64,000 nt of DNA from JADJSS01 sp046329815 (lineage in GTDB: Bacteria; Bacteroidota; Bacteroidia; Chitinophagales; JADIYW01), in contig JAXLTY010000002.1 of the NCBI GenBank assembly GCA_046329815.1, positions 744,001 through 808,000 on the forward strand. Direction: 5' to 3'. This document shows positions 10,001-17,573 of the stretch, in pieces. The number at the start of each line of letters is the position of its first letter. The stretch's first letter is position 1. The position numbers were made by a program, and so were the translations under genes. The notes beneath the pieces were generated by a model, which had not been told where the DNA came from, made no database searches, and saw nothing but the letters and a program-made list of their open reading frames with translations.

Positions 10001-11704
10001 TTTTTGCAGCGGCTTCCAAATTTTGACAGTCTTCTTATAGGTACTGATATTACCGAACTGGATCCCGGACAATATTTTGATTTTGAAGCCACCAAAGGCA
10101 ATCCAATTTTCAGGGTGCCGCCTTCCGATAGCGCCTGCTTTGATTTGCATCAGGGTGTAACCGTTCCGTTTGGATGGAACTACGTTCCTTTTGTATCCTA
10201 TAATGCCGATACAAAATCTAAAATGCTTACCACTTCCAGCGAAATGGAAAAAGCAACGAGCAATTCTATCACACATAAATCAAGCACCGACAATAAGACA
10301 TCAGGAACGGCGGGAATTCCTGAAGTTTTTGCCGTAAAAGCATCGCTTGAAATCGGTTTTAATTCCGAATCAAACAGGGAAATAGCATCAAGGACCAAAG
10401 ACCTCGAAGAACAGCAATCATTTGCCTCTTCACAACAATGGTTTTGCACCTCACATGACCTTGTTTTAGACAGGCCGAACATATTATTTTCTGGACAGTT
10501 TGTAGATGGAGACGACCCTGAAGATTTTGATTTTACAAAAGGTTTTTATACAGACATTCATCATCTGAAACTCGCAGAAGAAAATAATTCATCTACTATT
10601 ATACTTTATAATAACCTGATTAAAGCATATGGTACACATTATCTTGCAGCTGTAAGATTTGGTTCAAAAGGATGGAGAATACATCAATTTACAGAAAAAA
10701 CCCGTGAACACCTGCAAGACAACAATATTAAAATAAGTCATGTTGATGGCAGCAAAGTAGGTGTTGGTGTGGGTGCATCAGGTGGATTTGATGGTTTTAG
10801 TGCAGGACTTGAAGACCAGCTTAATATAGAAAGCAGTACAGGAACAGCATTAACCAGCCAGCAAATTGAAGACGTAAAAAATAAGATACGGAACGAAGAA
10901 GAACAAAGCGGTTCAAGAGGCTCTTACTCTGAAGGCTCTGTTGACCACATGGGTGAAATTCACGTATTAAGATACCTAGAACCTATCTATGAATTACTCA
11001 AATCACCTTATTTTAGTGATTACACCATTAACAAAATTGTAATGCCTAAGCTGAAAAAAGCTTTTGATGATTATTTACTATCGAAGAAAGGAAACTGGCC
11101 AAAAGCAGAATACATGGATGACTATTATGAAATTACAGTAGATGTAGATGTGGATTATAAACTTCCATGGGACAAACAGAAGACAGAAAAAAACCACAAT
11201 GGCGTTTATCAAGGATACGATAATGTTAATGAGTTGACAGAATATCAATTTACTTGTGCAATAGAAATAGAAACCGGAGGGCAGTCTGAAAAATTCGATA
11301 CATTACCTATAGGTTTTGATGAAATTTATACAACAAATGCACAGCTAATCGTTAATGAAAGGTTGAGAATTTATAATAATGGTACACTGGAAACACTGGG
11401 CACCAACAAAAGAGATAAAAATGGTAATATTATCAGTAATACGATTGGGCAAGTAGTATCGGTCGGAGAAAATGAAATGGTAAAAGTAAATTTTAGTGGC
11501 GTTTTCAAAACAAATGTACACGCAACCGGACGTATTGATATGGGATGGTTCCATAAAGATAAAAATTATGCCTATGACTATCCTAATAGCATACCTGTTT
11601 CCTATGAGAAATCGTTTAATGTTGACTTTAAGAAATCACCTACCTATACTTTTACTACAGAATTCGGCACGGTAACTGTCAGCAGGCAGAAAATAACGAT
11701 TTAA
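7028..11704 (+). CDS. Giant MACPF-domain protein with three LamG-like modules
   Basis: A 1558-residue protein. Three concanavalin/LamG-like modules are suggested by the repeated strand motifs IACIEFWLLR (about residue 48), ITVIEMWVKP (about 275) and IGIIDFWIRL (about 593), each followed by FNHIFLYI- or FHHICLNF-type strands. A linker domain covers roughly 810-1040. The MACPF region, about 1040-1350, holds the signature YGTHYL at 1201-1206 followed by AAVRFGSKG, and the glycine-rich KVGVGVGASGGFDGFSAG. A beta-rich C-terminal domain ends the protein. MACPF proteins oligomerise into membrane pores. Bacteroidota examples kill competitors, and the LamG-like modules suggest glycan binding on a target. 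No signal peptide or T9SS C-terminal domain is visible, so the export route is unclear. The operon is bracketed by repeats on both sides. Confidence 0.8.
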   Translation: MNFISKGFDKTQMDFTGFYNYKNTTPGGIGKSGLGNIPFPLTEVDLSQIACIEFWLLRNTGAAATDDRILFSLGIELNPKSIGDMIFAFCLSANETDVYIEDAHRISNAVKIPLTFDLQNAHHFALFILNNQVMLSIDGNAAVKMADHSITAGKDRVKFMGTMEKPSGANGYKIIQTFDYCSKVRMWENDTQLTVADIQSLAFQDYADIPTGIDWSKNRLLFLLTDSYALSLMHGKGTTVLSPIGVPDTFFPDEMKTTAIPCTGFSGPGKRKLSDITVIEMWVKPDYIGNGKPNSQCVFEISTGKEIGEMFGLYISEIQYQDVYDMMYLTSGTGTPAPALPAGEDFTIGPCLDFKSSRLGHVFTKGFFNVNRLVPGRFNHIFLYIKKKKKSSDCKIIVGINGLFKETDVKTPSGGFTIEDDYDLVFDTFRNLQMNHISIGESLSGSNAFKGEMIGPRFWVNEKLERLESVVETQDKIAAYAYTDFRNFNCFGNIQKQHDLFGRLAGMMFEIPGAAGAAAKPAYGFYLLAELSKNMAFLPNGIQIESDPKKRIYEKIYDKADCISDIDLGQVTYPFPLKEFIKGHPVDLMFSQIGIIDFWIRLTNLSTAAEIQTIFEITGFNIINDKKVNCSLTFGFNSDKSSPKPAPAFFVKKTYNDIELQAVPIQSLNPTNDLFHHICLNFNDLVTVNTLHVRINGGQPAIAGGGAFLNNFEFKVDAVYIASSKDGDQLLNAEMCGPRIWNGTQFSEPQYHAVPFIHYFTDPGQLIFTKQKEIAKVTTPVIPEPHDDLLKVYEYFYAKWSGVTPGAGPVNDILTKADIDKYQYKHKPPGKEVTFVKLPHEDRFNGYLGTWVFEQEDKVIPELRDLKDDQLNIISREEHCFYSVPTYISFVKNPSNHLIYLVADTDLKIVEVPGNESAIEFIDEDSQKHVCTVYLNKMHIPHYPDIDEELPSEYNAIFVKIASDNIYDLKFGSYKRPYRKPLWPGEKASNIFLQRLPNFDSLLIGTDITELDPGQYFDFEATKGNPIFRVPPSDSACFDLHQGVTVPFGWNYVPFVSYNADTKSKMLTTSSEMEKATSNSITHKSSTDNKTSGTAGIPEVFAVKASLEIGFNSESNREIASRTKDLEEQQSFASSQQWFCTSHDLVLDRPNILFSGQFVDGDDPEDFDFTKGFYTDIHHLKLAEENNSSTIILYNNLIKAYGTHYLAAVRFGSKGWRIHQFTEKTREHLQDNNIKISHVDGSKVGVGVGASGGFDGFSAGLEDQLNIESSTGTALTSQQIEDVKNKIRNEEEQSGSRGSYSEGSVDHMGEIHVLRYLEPIYELLKSPYFSDYTINKIVMPKLKKAFDDYLLSKKGNWPKAEYMDDYYEITVDVDVDYKLPWDKQKTEKNHNGVYQGYDNVNELTEYQFTCAIEIETGGQSEKFDTLPIGFDEIYTTNAQLIVNERLRIYNNGTLETLGTNKRDKNGNIISNTIGQVVSVGENEMVKVNFSGVFKTNVHATGRIDMGWFHKDKNYAYDYPNSIPVSYEKSFNVDFKKSPTYTFTTEFGTVTVSRQKITI

Positions 11705-11719
11705 GAAAATGCATACCAT

Positions 11720-11820
11720 TCGTGTGTACCAATTAAACCAGTCTCCGACTGGAACTTTAAAAAACCGTTCGGAGAACGGATTCATCAATACACACGAGAC
11801 TGAAGTCTCGCGCGAGAATG
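11720..11820. repeat. Multi-hairpin repeat, family 1, right-part copy
   Basis: It starts 15 bp after the MACPF stop codon. Bases 11731-11820 are identical to 4727-4816 (90 bp, same orientation). The leftmost hairpin is missing. The hairpins just behind the stop codon may also act in mRNA 3'-end protection or termination. Confidence 0.8.
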
Positions 11821-11882
11821 CAGAATACTACTCTTGCAACTGGTATGCCTGTTTACTTATTGCCTGTCTGCTAAGACTACCG

Positions 11883-11930
11883 TTCTCGCGCGAGTCTTCC
11901 GAAGGATGACTCGTGTTACTAATTAAACCA
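11883..11930. repeat. Multi-hairpin repeat, family 1, left-part copy
   Basis: It carries TTCTCGCGCGAGTCTTCC and GGATGACTCGTG, the left end of the family 1 element, then breaks off at AATTAAACCA and continues into the family 3 block. Together with the 11720 copy it supplies the two ends of a full element in swapped order. Confidence 0.65.
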
Positions 11931-11932
11931 CC

Positions 11933-11992
11933 CAAGATAAGAGAAGTCTTCCATGTAGCTCGGCGAACGTCTCCGACTTCGCCGCATTGTTT
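11933..11992. repeat. Hairpin repeat, family 3, copy 2
   Basis: The CCAAGATAAGAGAAGTCTTC word is followed by the GGCGAA/TTCGCC hairpin at 11962-11983 and GCATTGTTT, as at 5041-5122. From 11993 to 12136 there are only two simple hairpins (AACAAGTT/AACTTGTT near 12045 and TTATCTGC/GCAGATAA at 12101-12122). Confidence 0.6.
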
Positions 11993-12136
11993 ACAAAATA
12001 ATGCCTGATGAAAATTAATGCAATGGTAGTCGACAGGTGAACAAGTTTTTAACTTGTTAAACCCAATCTCGCATTCTAGTATTCATATTCAGTAACAATA
12101 TTATCTGCTTTTAGGCAGATAACCGATGAACAGATT

Positions 12137-12193
12137 GATTATGAGTTAATTATTATAGTAAAACTTATTTTCTGTTGCGGTAAATGTTAAAAA
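12137..12193 (+). repeat. Leader-like flank of tandem array B
   Basis: It aligns without gaps to 5289-5345 (GATTAT, TTAATTATT and TAAATGTTAAAAA blocks at identical spacing). It lies 25 bp before array B, in the same orientation as the copy before array A. Confidence 0.55.
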
Positions 12194-12218
12194 TATTTTT
12201 CAAAAGTTAAAGATAAAA

Positions 12219-12554
12219 GGCTTTTTCTTACATCCAAAAGACTATTTCTTACATCCAAAAGACTATTTCTTGCATCCAAAAGACTATTTCCTACATCCAA
12301 AAGGCTTTTTCCTGCATCCAAAAGACTATTTCCTGCATCCAAAAGACTATTTCCTCTATCCAAAAGGCTTTTTCCTGCATCCAAAAGACTATTTCCTGCA
12401 TCCAAAAGACTATTTCCTCTATCCAAAAGACCTTTTACTCTTTCAAAAAGACTATTTTTTTGACCGGAAAGACTATTTTTCCGACCAAAAAGTGTTTTTC
12501 CTGTATTGATAAGACTCTTTCTTGCATCTAAAAGACTGTTTTTTATCAGAATAA
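12219..12554. repeat. Tandem repeat array B, 16 units of 21 bp
   Basis: Sixteen consecutive 21-bp units of the type GACTATTTCCTGCATCCAAAA. Variant units starting GGCTTTTTCC occur as every third or fourth unit in the first half, and the last six units are more diverged. There is one CCAAAAG tract per unit. Translation gives only seven-residue repeats in either strand. The unit sequence is unrelated to arrays A and C although the period is the same. Confidence 0.9.
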
Positions 12555-12768
12555 GGCAATAAGGAATTAATTGTAGAAGAATGGCTGTTACTGTTTGGCT
12601 TTGCTGACGGCAAAAACGACAAACCGGATTTCTTTCCATCTACGGTATTTATCTAATAAATATTCGGATGAAGATCTGCTTCTTAATTTTATTATAAAAA
12701 TGATACACTGTTTCTTATTTAACAAGTGTTTAACCCATAGTTTCCTGTACCGGAAATATTTTTATGGC

Positions 12769-13230
12769 ATGAAAGGAAAATTACTGATTCAATTAGTTGG
12801 TTGGTTTATTTATTGCCAGTTGTCAGCAAAAGATGCATTCATTATTTCCACAACGGAAGCGTACAAAAATATAGTTCATTTGGACACACTGCAGAATGGC
12901 CTTAAAATACTGTTCGTAGATTTTGGCACATACAATATATCTGACACTAAAAAAATAGATGTGTTTGTAAAAAACATTTCTGATTCAGCAGTGTCCATTA
13001 TCAATGCCTCTTGGGGCGAACCCATGTTTATTGTGATGTATGATAAAAAAATCTGTTACCCTGGTGAAACAGCCGTGCTGCATTATGTGAATTTATATAA
13101 ACATGAAGGTCCTTTTGCCAAAACATCCACCGTCACTTTTGATAATAATACACAACTATTAGTGCGGTTTATTGGGTATATCAATCCTGATGTTACAAAA
13201 AAAGCTGATGAAAACATCCGTAAATGGTGA
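12769..13230 (+). CDS. DUF1573-like secreted protein
   Basis: The ATG at 12769 gives a protein of about 153 residues that begins with a signal peptide (MKGKLLIQLVGWFIYCQLSA). The mature part has an Ig-like beta fold with the pattern expected of DUF1573: VDVFVKNISDSAVSIINASWGEP, then YPGETAVLHY, then a final strand with LLVRFIGYIN. Such domains resemble the ASPM/SPD-2/Hydin group and are common in Bacteroidota envelope proteins, with no fixed enzymatic role. An upstream extension to 12595 would run through the end of array B and is unlikely. It lies alone between repeats. Confidence 0.6.
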   Translation: MKGKLLIQLVGWFIYCQLSAKDAFIISTTEAYKNIVHLDTLQNGLKILFVDFGTYNISDTKKIDVFVKNISDSAVSIINASWGEPMFIVMYDKKICYPGETAVLHYVNLYKHEGPFAKTSTVTFDNNTQLLVRFIGYINPDVTKKADENIRKW

Positions 13231-13335
13231 CGGCACGGAAATATAAAAATACAGTAATCTCGCACAAGGTGGTTTTAATAAAAATTCTCACTTTTGTGTA
13301 AAAACAATAGACTTCTTGCGAAATTCAAGAAATCT

Positions 13336-13428
13336 CACGCGCACGCGTCATGGCGAGGCACGAAGCCATCTTATTTGAATGGCAAAGAGATTGCTTCACT
13401 GGTTCGCAATGACGCGCGATGCGCAGAA
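13336..13428. repeat. Imperfect intergenic palindrome (GCGTCATNGCGA type)
   Basis: Arms GCGTCATGGCGAGGCACGAA and TTCGCAATGACGCGC pair imperfectly around GCCATCTTATTTGAATGGC and AGAGATTGCTTC. This GTCATTGCGA...GAAGCAATCTC palindrome type is widespread between genes in Bacteroidota and other phyla. The rest of 13231-13335 shows no gene. Confidence 0.65.
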
Positions 13429-13504
13429 TATTCGACCGGACATCAATAAACCGTTTGAAAAGTTAATAGCATCAACACCAGATTTCTGGCATGATATTCG
13501 TTAA
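13424..13504 (+). pseudogene. Short coding remnant next to the palindrome
   Basis: The stretch reads IRPDINKPFEKLIASTPDFW, then HDIR and TAA at 13502, a protein-like C-terminus with no start, beginning exactly where the palindrome ends. The upstream part of the gene is absent. The family is not recognised, and so short a stretch could be open by chance. Confidence 0.3.
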
Positions 13505-13597
13505 TAACAATCTTATATTGTAAATTTATTTAATAAGTTGGTACTGAATTTTCAGTTCTTACATTTTTTTTATTACTCAACAATAAAAATTTAACTG

Positions 13598-15085
13598 ATG
13601 AGAAAAATGATCTACATTTTATTTTGTTTCCTGATTACTTTATCTGCTGCAAATGCACAATGTAATTGGATAAATGGCTCCGATGCTGCATTAACAAGCG
13701 ATCAGGGCCGTGGCACTACCGATTGGAACGCGCATTACAATTACGCAGCAACTACTAATGATGTAAGCATCATTCCTACTTTTATAGGCGATCGCATGAC
13801 AGCCATAAAAACATGCTTGAGCCGTGAAAATTATGCGGCTTTATATGCTTCGCTTTCCATACGCATAGCAACTGCCGGTATTCAATTTGCCGGCTGGACA
13901 AATTCTACATCTAACAGTTTGCCAAACGATGCCGGTTGCGGTTACCTGGATTCTGCTGCGCATTATGGATATGTAATGTCAGATGTTGGTTATGCAAATG
14001 TATCTGAGTTATTAAAAAACAGAATGTTTGTTTTGCAAACAGCTATGTCAAAAGATGAGTATGCAAAATTATATGCAGATGTTTCAGTAGCTATTGCCAG
14101 CAAAGCGGTAAATACAACTGTAACAAATGCAGTTGTAACACCAATTATACCTGTTGTGCCCGGACAAACAGTAACTTTAAAAATTGGAACTTCATGCAAA
14201 TCAACCAGTACACTTGGAATATTATTAACTAAATGGTCTCAAAAAGTTGCTGAGCAAACAGGTGGTTTACTACAGTTAAAATTAATATTTAACAGCAATT
14301 TTGGCGATGAAGGTCAAATGGTATCGCAAATGAAGTTGAATCAGTTAGATGGCGCTTTCATTTCTGATAATGCGTTTTCTAAAATATCAGAATCTATTTT
14401 GGCTTTCCAAATGCCTGGTCTGTTTTCTGATTATACTACTTTTAACAATGCACTTAATGCAGTGCGTCCGGAATTAGATTCAATTGTAAAATCAAAAGAA
14501 TTTACGTTAGTAGATATTTATGCTGCAGGAAAAGTACATTTTATGTCTAAAGGATTTGGTGTTAAACTTCCAACTGATCTGCAAAACAGCAAAGCTATAC
14601 TGTATAATGCTCCAATGAAATATTTGTATCAATCTCTTACAAATGTTACAACCGTGAACTCAACCATTCCTGAAATCATTTCAAATATAGATTTAAATAA
14701 AACAAACGTTGTATATTCAAATGCATACATGGCTGATTATTTTGGTTACACAAAATCCGGAAAATTAAATTTCATCACAGATCATGTTATTTATATGAAT
14801 ATTGGCGGCCTGATTTTTTCGAGCAAAATACTGAATACAATACCAACAGAATATAAAGACATCATTTTGCAAACAGAAAAAATGATGAGTACGACACTTA
14901 AAAATACAGTACGACAAATGGACGATGCTGCTTATGGTCGCATCCAAAGTACTATAACAACTATTGCTCAGACTACAGACGATCAGGCAAAATGGAATAC
15001 ACTTACTAAAGATACGCGCGCCAAGCTAAGTATTCTTTATTCTTCTTCATGGATCAAAAGATTAGAAACATTGGCTGGAAAATAA
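13598..15085 (+). CDS. TRAP-type (DctP-like) solute-binding protein with duplicated N-terminal module
   Basis: A 495-residue secreted protein with signal peptide MRKMIYILFCFLITLSAANA. Residues 190-495 look like a DctP-family binding protein: TVTLKIGTSCKSTSTLGILL, WSQKVAEQTGGLLQLKLIF, then GDEGQMVSQMKLNQLDGAFI and a C-terminal half with ILQTEKMMSTTLKN and DRAK-like helices. The N-terminal 170 residues contain two related segments (IGDRMTAIKTCLSRENYAAL and LLKNRMFVLQTAMSKDEYAK), an extra module not usual in TRAP receptors. No DctQ or DctM membrane genes are nearby, so it may bind a solute without a cognate transporter here, or serve another periplasmic role. Confidence 0.7.
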   Translation: MRKMIYILFCFLITLSAANAQCNWINGSDAALTSDQGRGTTDWNAHYNYAATTNDVSIIPTFIGDRMTAIKTCLSRENYAALYASLSIRIATAGIQFAGWTNSTSNSLPNDAGCGYLDSAAHYGYVMSDVGYANVSELLKNRMFVLQTAMSKDEYAKLYADVSVAIASKAVNTTVTNAVVTPIIPVVPGQTVTLKIGTSCKSTSTLGILLTKWSQKVAEQTGGLLQLKLIFNSNFGDEGQMVSQMKLNQLDGAFISDNAFSKISESILAFQMPGLFSDYTTFNNALNAVRPELDSIVKSKEFTLVDIYAAGKVHFMSKGFGVKLPTDLQNSKAILYNAPMKYLYQSLTNVTTVNSTIPEIISNIDLNKTNVVYSNAYMADYFGYTKSGKLNFITDHVIYMNIGGLIFSSKILNTIPTEYKDIILQTEKMMSTTLKNTVRQMDDAAYGRIQSTITTIAQTTDDQAKWNTLTKDTRAKLSILYSSSWIKRLETLAGK

Positions 15086-15148
15086 AACAAAGGCAATTTT
15101 CAATTAGTTAAACATTGTAATTTACTATTTTTATAAAAAGTAATAATT

Positions 15149-15937
15149 GTGAGCGAAGCAGTTTATAATACCATAGGTGTCGGCTATAACAACAACAGGG
15201 CTGCCGATCCATATATTGCAGAACGCATCATTGCGCAATTAGCACCAAAACAAGATGGTGTTTATTTAGATATCGGCTGCGGCACAGCGAATTATACACA
15301 CTACATCGCACAGAAAGGTTTTACATTTTATGGTGTTGATCCGTCTGATGTAATGCTGCAAGTAGCAAACACTAAACACATTGGCGGCGCGTTTAAACAA
15401 GGAACTGCTGAACAAATTCCTTTTGAAGATACATTCTTTGATGGCGCTATTGCGATCCTTACATTGCATCACTGGAAAAATAAACAACAAGGTTTTAATG
15501 AATTGTATCGCGTATTGAAACCCGAAAGCAAAGTGGTTTTCCTTAGCTTCACAGGCGAGCAAATGGATGGTTACTGGCTGAAACATTATTTTCCGGAAAT
15601 GATCAAACAATCCGGTGAAGATATAATTCCAACTGAAAGCGAAATGTTTGATTTATTTACCAATGCAGGTTTTACAGACATACAAACAGAAAAGTATTTT
15701 GTACAACCTGACTTACAGGATCATTTTTTATACGCATACAAATTTCAGCCGGAAAAATATTTAGATGCAGAAGTACGGAAAGGCAGTTCCGGTTTTACCA
15801 ACTTTTGTTCAGTGCAAGAACTGGAACATGGCTTGAAATTGCTGAAAGAAGATATTGCATCCGGAAACATTCAAAACATTCTTAAAAGCTATGAGAATGA
15901 CAAAGGCGATTACTTATTTTACAGTGCTGTTAAATAA
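15149..15937 (+). CDS. SAM-dependent class I methyltransferase
   Basis: A 262-residue cytoplasmic methyltransferase. Motif I is LDIGCGTANYT (about residues 45-55), followed by FYGVDPSDVML (acidic end of strand 2), then EQIPFEDTFFDGAIAILTLHH as motif II/III. This is the UbiE/type-11 arrangement. The start is GTG at 15149 (VSEAVYNTIGVGYNNNRAAD); no better ATG lies upstream. The YNNNRAADPYIAERI opening is typical of small Bacteroidota methyltransferases of unknown substrate. It stands alone behind the TRAP-type gene, 63 bp downstream. Confidence 0.8.
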   Translation: MSEAVYNTIGVGYNNNRAADPYIAERIIAQLAPKQDGVYLDIGCGTANYTHYIAQKGFTFYGVDPSDVMLQVANTKHIGGAFKQGTAEQIPFEDTFFDGAIAILTLHHWKNKQQGFNELYRVLKPESKVVFLSFTGEQMDGYWLKHYFPEMIKQSGEDIIPTESEMFDLFTNAGFTDIQTEKYFVQPDLQDHFLYAYKFQPEKYLDAEVRKGSSGFTNFCSVQELEHGLKLLKEDIASGNIQNILKSYENDKGDYLFYSAVK

Positions 15938-16100
15938 ATAAACCTTACCAATACGCCTGATTGAATGATTAGACTTGTTAAGACATTTTACATTAAATTC
16001 TTATTTTCTGTTAATACTTGACATTTCATTAAAACAAAAAATGAAATGTTTCGTTAAATTGAAAAGTAATTTATTTCCTAATCATTTAAACAGAAGTATT

Positions 16101-16286
16101 ATGTTAGTTCCAATTAAAGCAAAAGAATCAGAGTTGTACTTCTACGCAGGTCCGTCAGAAGCAGATACACAAAAAATGAAAAAGGCAGTCCGTAAAACGT
16201 CACAGAATGGTAAGGAAATGCTGCGAAGTTGGTGGTACAAAATGAAAGCAAAATTATTGCCTTCTCAGACACCAAAGTATTCTTAA
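16101..16286 (+). CDS. Small basic protein of unknown function
   Basis: The ATG at 16101 gives a protein of 61 residues (MLVPIKAKESELYFYAGPS...). It has a lysine-rich helix (KMKKAVRKTSQNGKEMLRSW) and no signal peptide. A longer reading from 15975 would add an AT-rich, poorly coding extension. A strong hairpin terminator follows 24 bp after the stop, which supports a real transcript. The function is unknown. Confidence 0.55.
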   Translation: MLVPIKAKESELYFYAGPSEADTQKMKKAVRKTSQNGKEMLRSWWYKMKAKLLPSQTPKYS

Positions 16287-16310
16287 CCATTAAAATTATT
16301 ATTCATAGGA

Positions 16311-16341
16311 AGCCGTCTCGTTAAACGAGACGGCTTTTATT
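16311..16341 (+). terminator. Rho-independent terminator
   Basis: A perfect 10-bp stem, AGCCGTCTCG and CGAGACGGCT around the loop TTAAA, is followed by TTTATTTTAT. It ends the small gene at 16101-16286. Confidence 0.9.
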
Positions 16342-16417
16342 TTATAAAATATGCTATTTATCTGGATGATAAATTGTCCGTTTGGTATTCTAAAGAATAC
16401 ATCTTATTTTTAATAAA

Positions 16418-16960
16418 ATGAATAAAGCAGATTTTGAACTAAAGAGTCTTATCTATATTGTCGGTATCACCTATTTCTTTAATTTGGTGTTTAGTATTGC
16501 CGGTTATATTTGCAGAGAAGATCCACATGCACAAATTCTATTTTTCCAGATCGGTAATGCGTTTGCTATTTCCGCATCTGTTATCGCAGGCCGTTATATT
16601 GGTGCGCGTGGCGAGCATGTGGCCGCATCCAGTTTTGTACTCATGGGTATTACACATGGTATTTCTTTAGCAGCACTTACCAAAGGCGCAATCAATATGG
16701 AACGCGAAATGACGATGGCGATACCGATGATTCCGGCATTGATCTTTATATTCTGGTGCAGTTTATTTCCAATCTGGCTGCGTATAGCAGGATTGATTCC
16801 AATAGGTATGTTTACCTGTAATTATGTATGTACACATGGCGGACACGATGGCTTTGAATGGGCACTGCCTGTAGGTTACGGCAGTCTTCAACTCATTGAA
16901 TTGTTTTGGAGTTATTATATGTGGAAAGACTGGAAAGCACAACATGCTACAACAACCTAA
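16418..16960 (+). CDS. Integral membrane protein, unknown function
   Basis: A 180-residue protein with five or six membrane segments: LIYIVGITYFFNLVFSIAGY, ILFFQIGNAFAISASVIAG, a third from VAASSFVLMG, a fourth from IPALIFIFWC, a fifth from LIPIGMFTCN, and a last stretch near LQLIELFWSYYMW. A conserved-looking loop CTHGGHDGFEWALP lies between the last two. The next gene, a Crp-type regulator, starts 27 bp downstream in the same direction, so they may be co-transcribed. No family is recognised. Confidence 0.65.
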   Translation: MNKADFELKSLIYIVGITYFFNLVFSIAGYICREDPHAQILFFQIGNAFAISASVIAGRYIGARGEHVAASSFVLMGITHGISLAALTKGAINMEREMTMAIPMIPALIFIFWCSLFPIWLRIAGLIPIGMFTCNYVCTHGGHDGFEWALPVGYGSLQLIELFWSYYMWKDWKAQHATTT

Positions 16961-16987
16961 TACTCTATCTTTAGCTAAATATTGTTT

Positions 16988-17521
16988 ATGAAACCTGCAG
17001 CAGTTACCGAACTTTTTATTTCGAATCATTTATTTGAAAAAACGATTGTTTTAGAACGTAATCAATACCTGAAAGTTGGAGGCAGCATCGACACGAATAT
17101 TTATTTTATTGAGAACGGAAGTTTAAAGATCTTTTTACTGGACGAAACGGAAGAACGCATTGTACGTTTTGGTTATAAAAATAATCTTATTGTTTCTATC
17201 GATTCTTTTTTATCAGGCAAACCTTCTGAATTATATATACAGGCAATCAAAAAAACAATAGTGCGTATAACAAGCAAAAAAACATTTACTGTTTTCATTA
17301 ACAGTACGCCTGAAAATATGAAGTTATGGTCAGGCATATTGGAAGACTTGGTGCTGCAACAAATTGAGCGTGAAAAAGATTTGCTGATCAACTCACCGAA
17401 AGAACGCTACGAACGCGTTTTGAAACGCAGTCCGCAATTATTCCAGGAAATTCCAAACAAACATATTGCCAATTATCTGCGCATGAGCGCTGAAACCTTA
17501 TCGCGTTTAAAAAACTCTTGA
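16988..17521 (+). CDS. Crp/Fnr-type transcriptional regulator
   Basis: A 177-residue regulator. The N-terminal two thirds form a cyclic-nucleotide-binding beta-roll: YLKVGGSIDTNIYFIENGSL, DETEERIVRFGYKNNLIVSI, then SKKTFTVF. The C-terminus has a helix-turn-helix with NSPKERYERVLKRSPQLFQE and IPNKHIANYLRMSAETLSRL. This is the common Bacteroidota layout, where the HTH recognition helix reads ETLSRLK. The beta-roll lacks the full cAMP-binding RxxL/S set of Crp, so the ligand is uncertain. The ATG at 16988 is preferred over the TTG six bases upstream. It is followed closely by a DinB-family gene. Confidence 0.8.
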   Translation: MKPAAVTELFISNHLFEKTIVLERNQYLKVGGSIDTNIYFIENGSLKIFLLDETEERIVRFGYKNNLIVSIDSFLSGKPSELYIQAIKKTIVRITSKKTFTVFINSTPENMKLWSGILEDLVLQQIEREKDLLINSPKERYERVLKRSPQLFQEIPNKHIANYLRMSAETLSRLKNS

Positions 17522-17573
17522 GTTCAATCAAGATTTTTTGAGCTTCTCAGATGCAACTTTGCAGAAAAAAGAA

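Noticed and set aside
12187..12639. Reading frames on both strands across array B (MHPKDYF- and LLDAGNS-type repeats)
   Set aside because: A 21-bp period leaves all frames without stops; both strands are open, which argues against coding.
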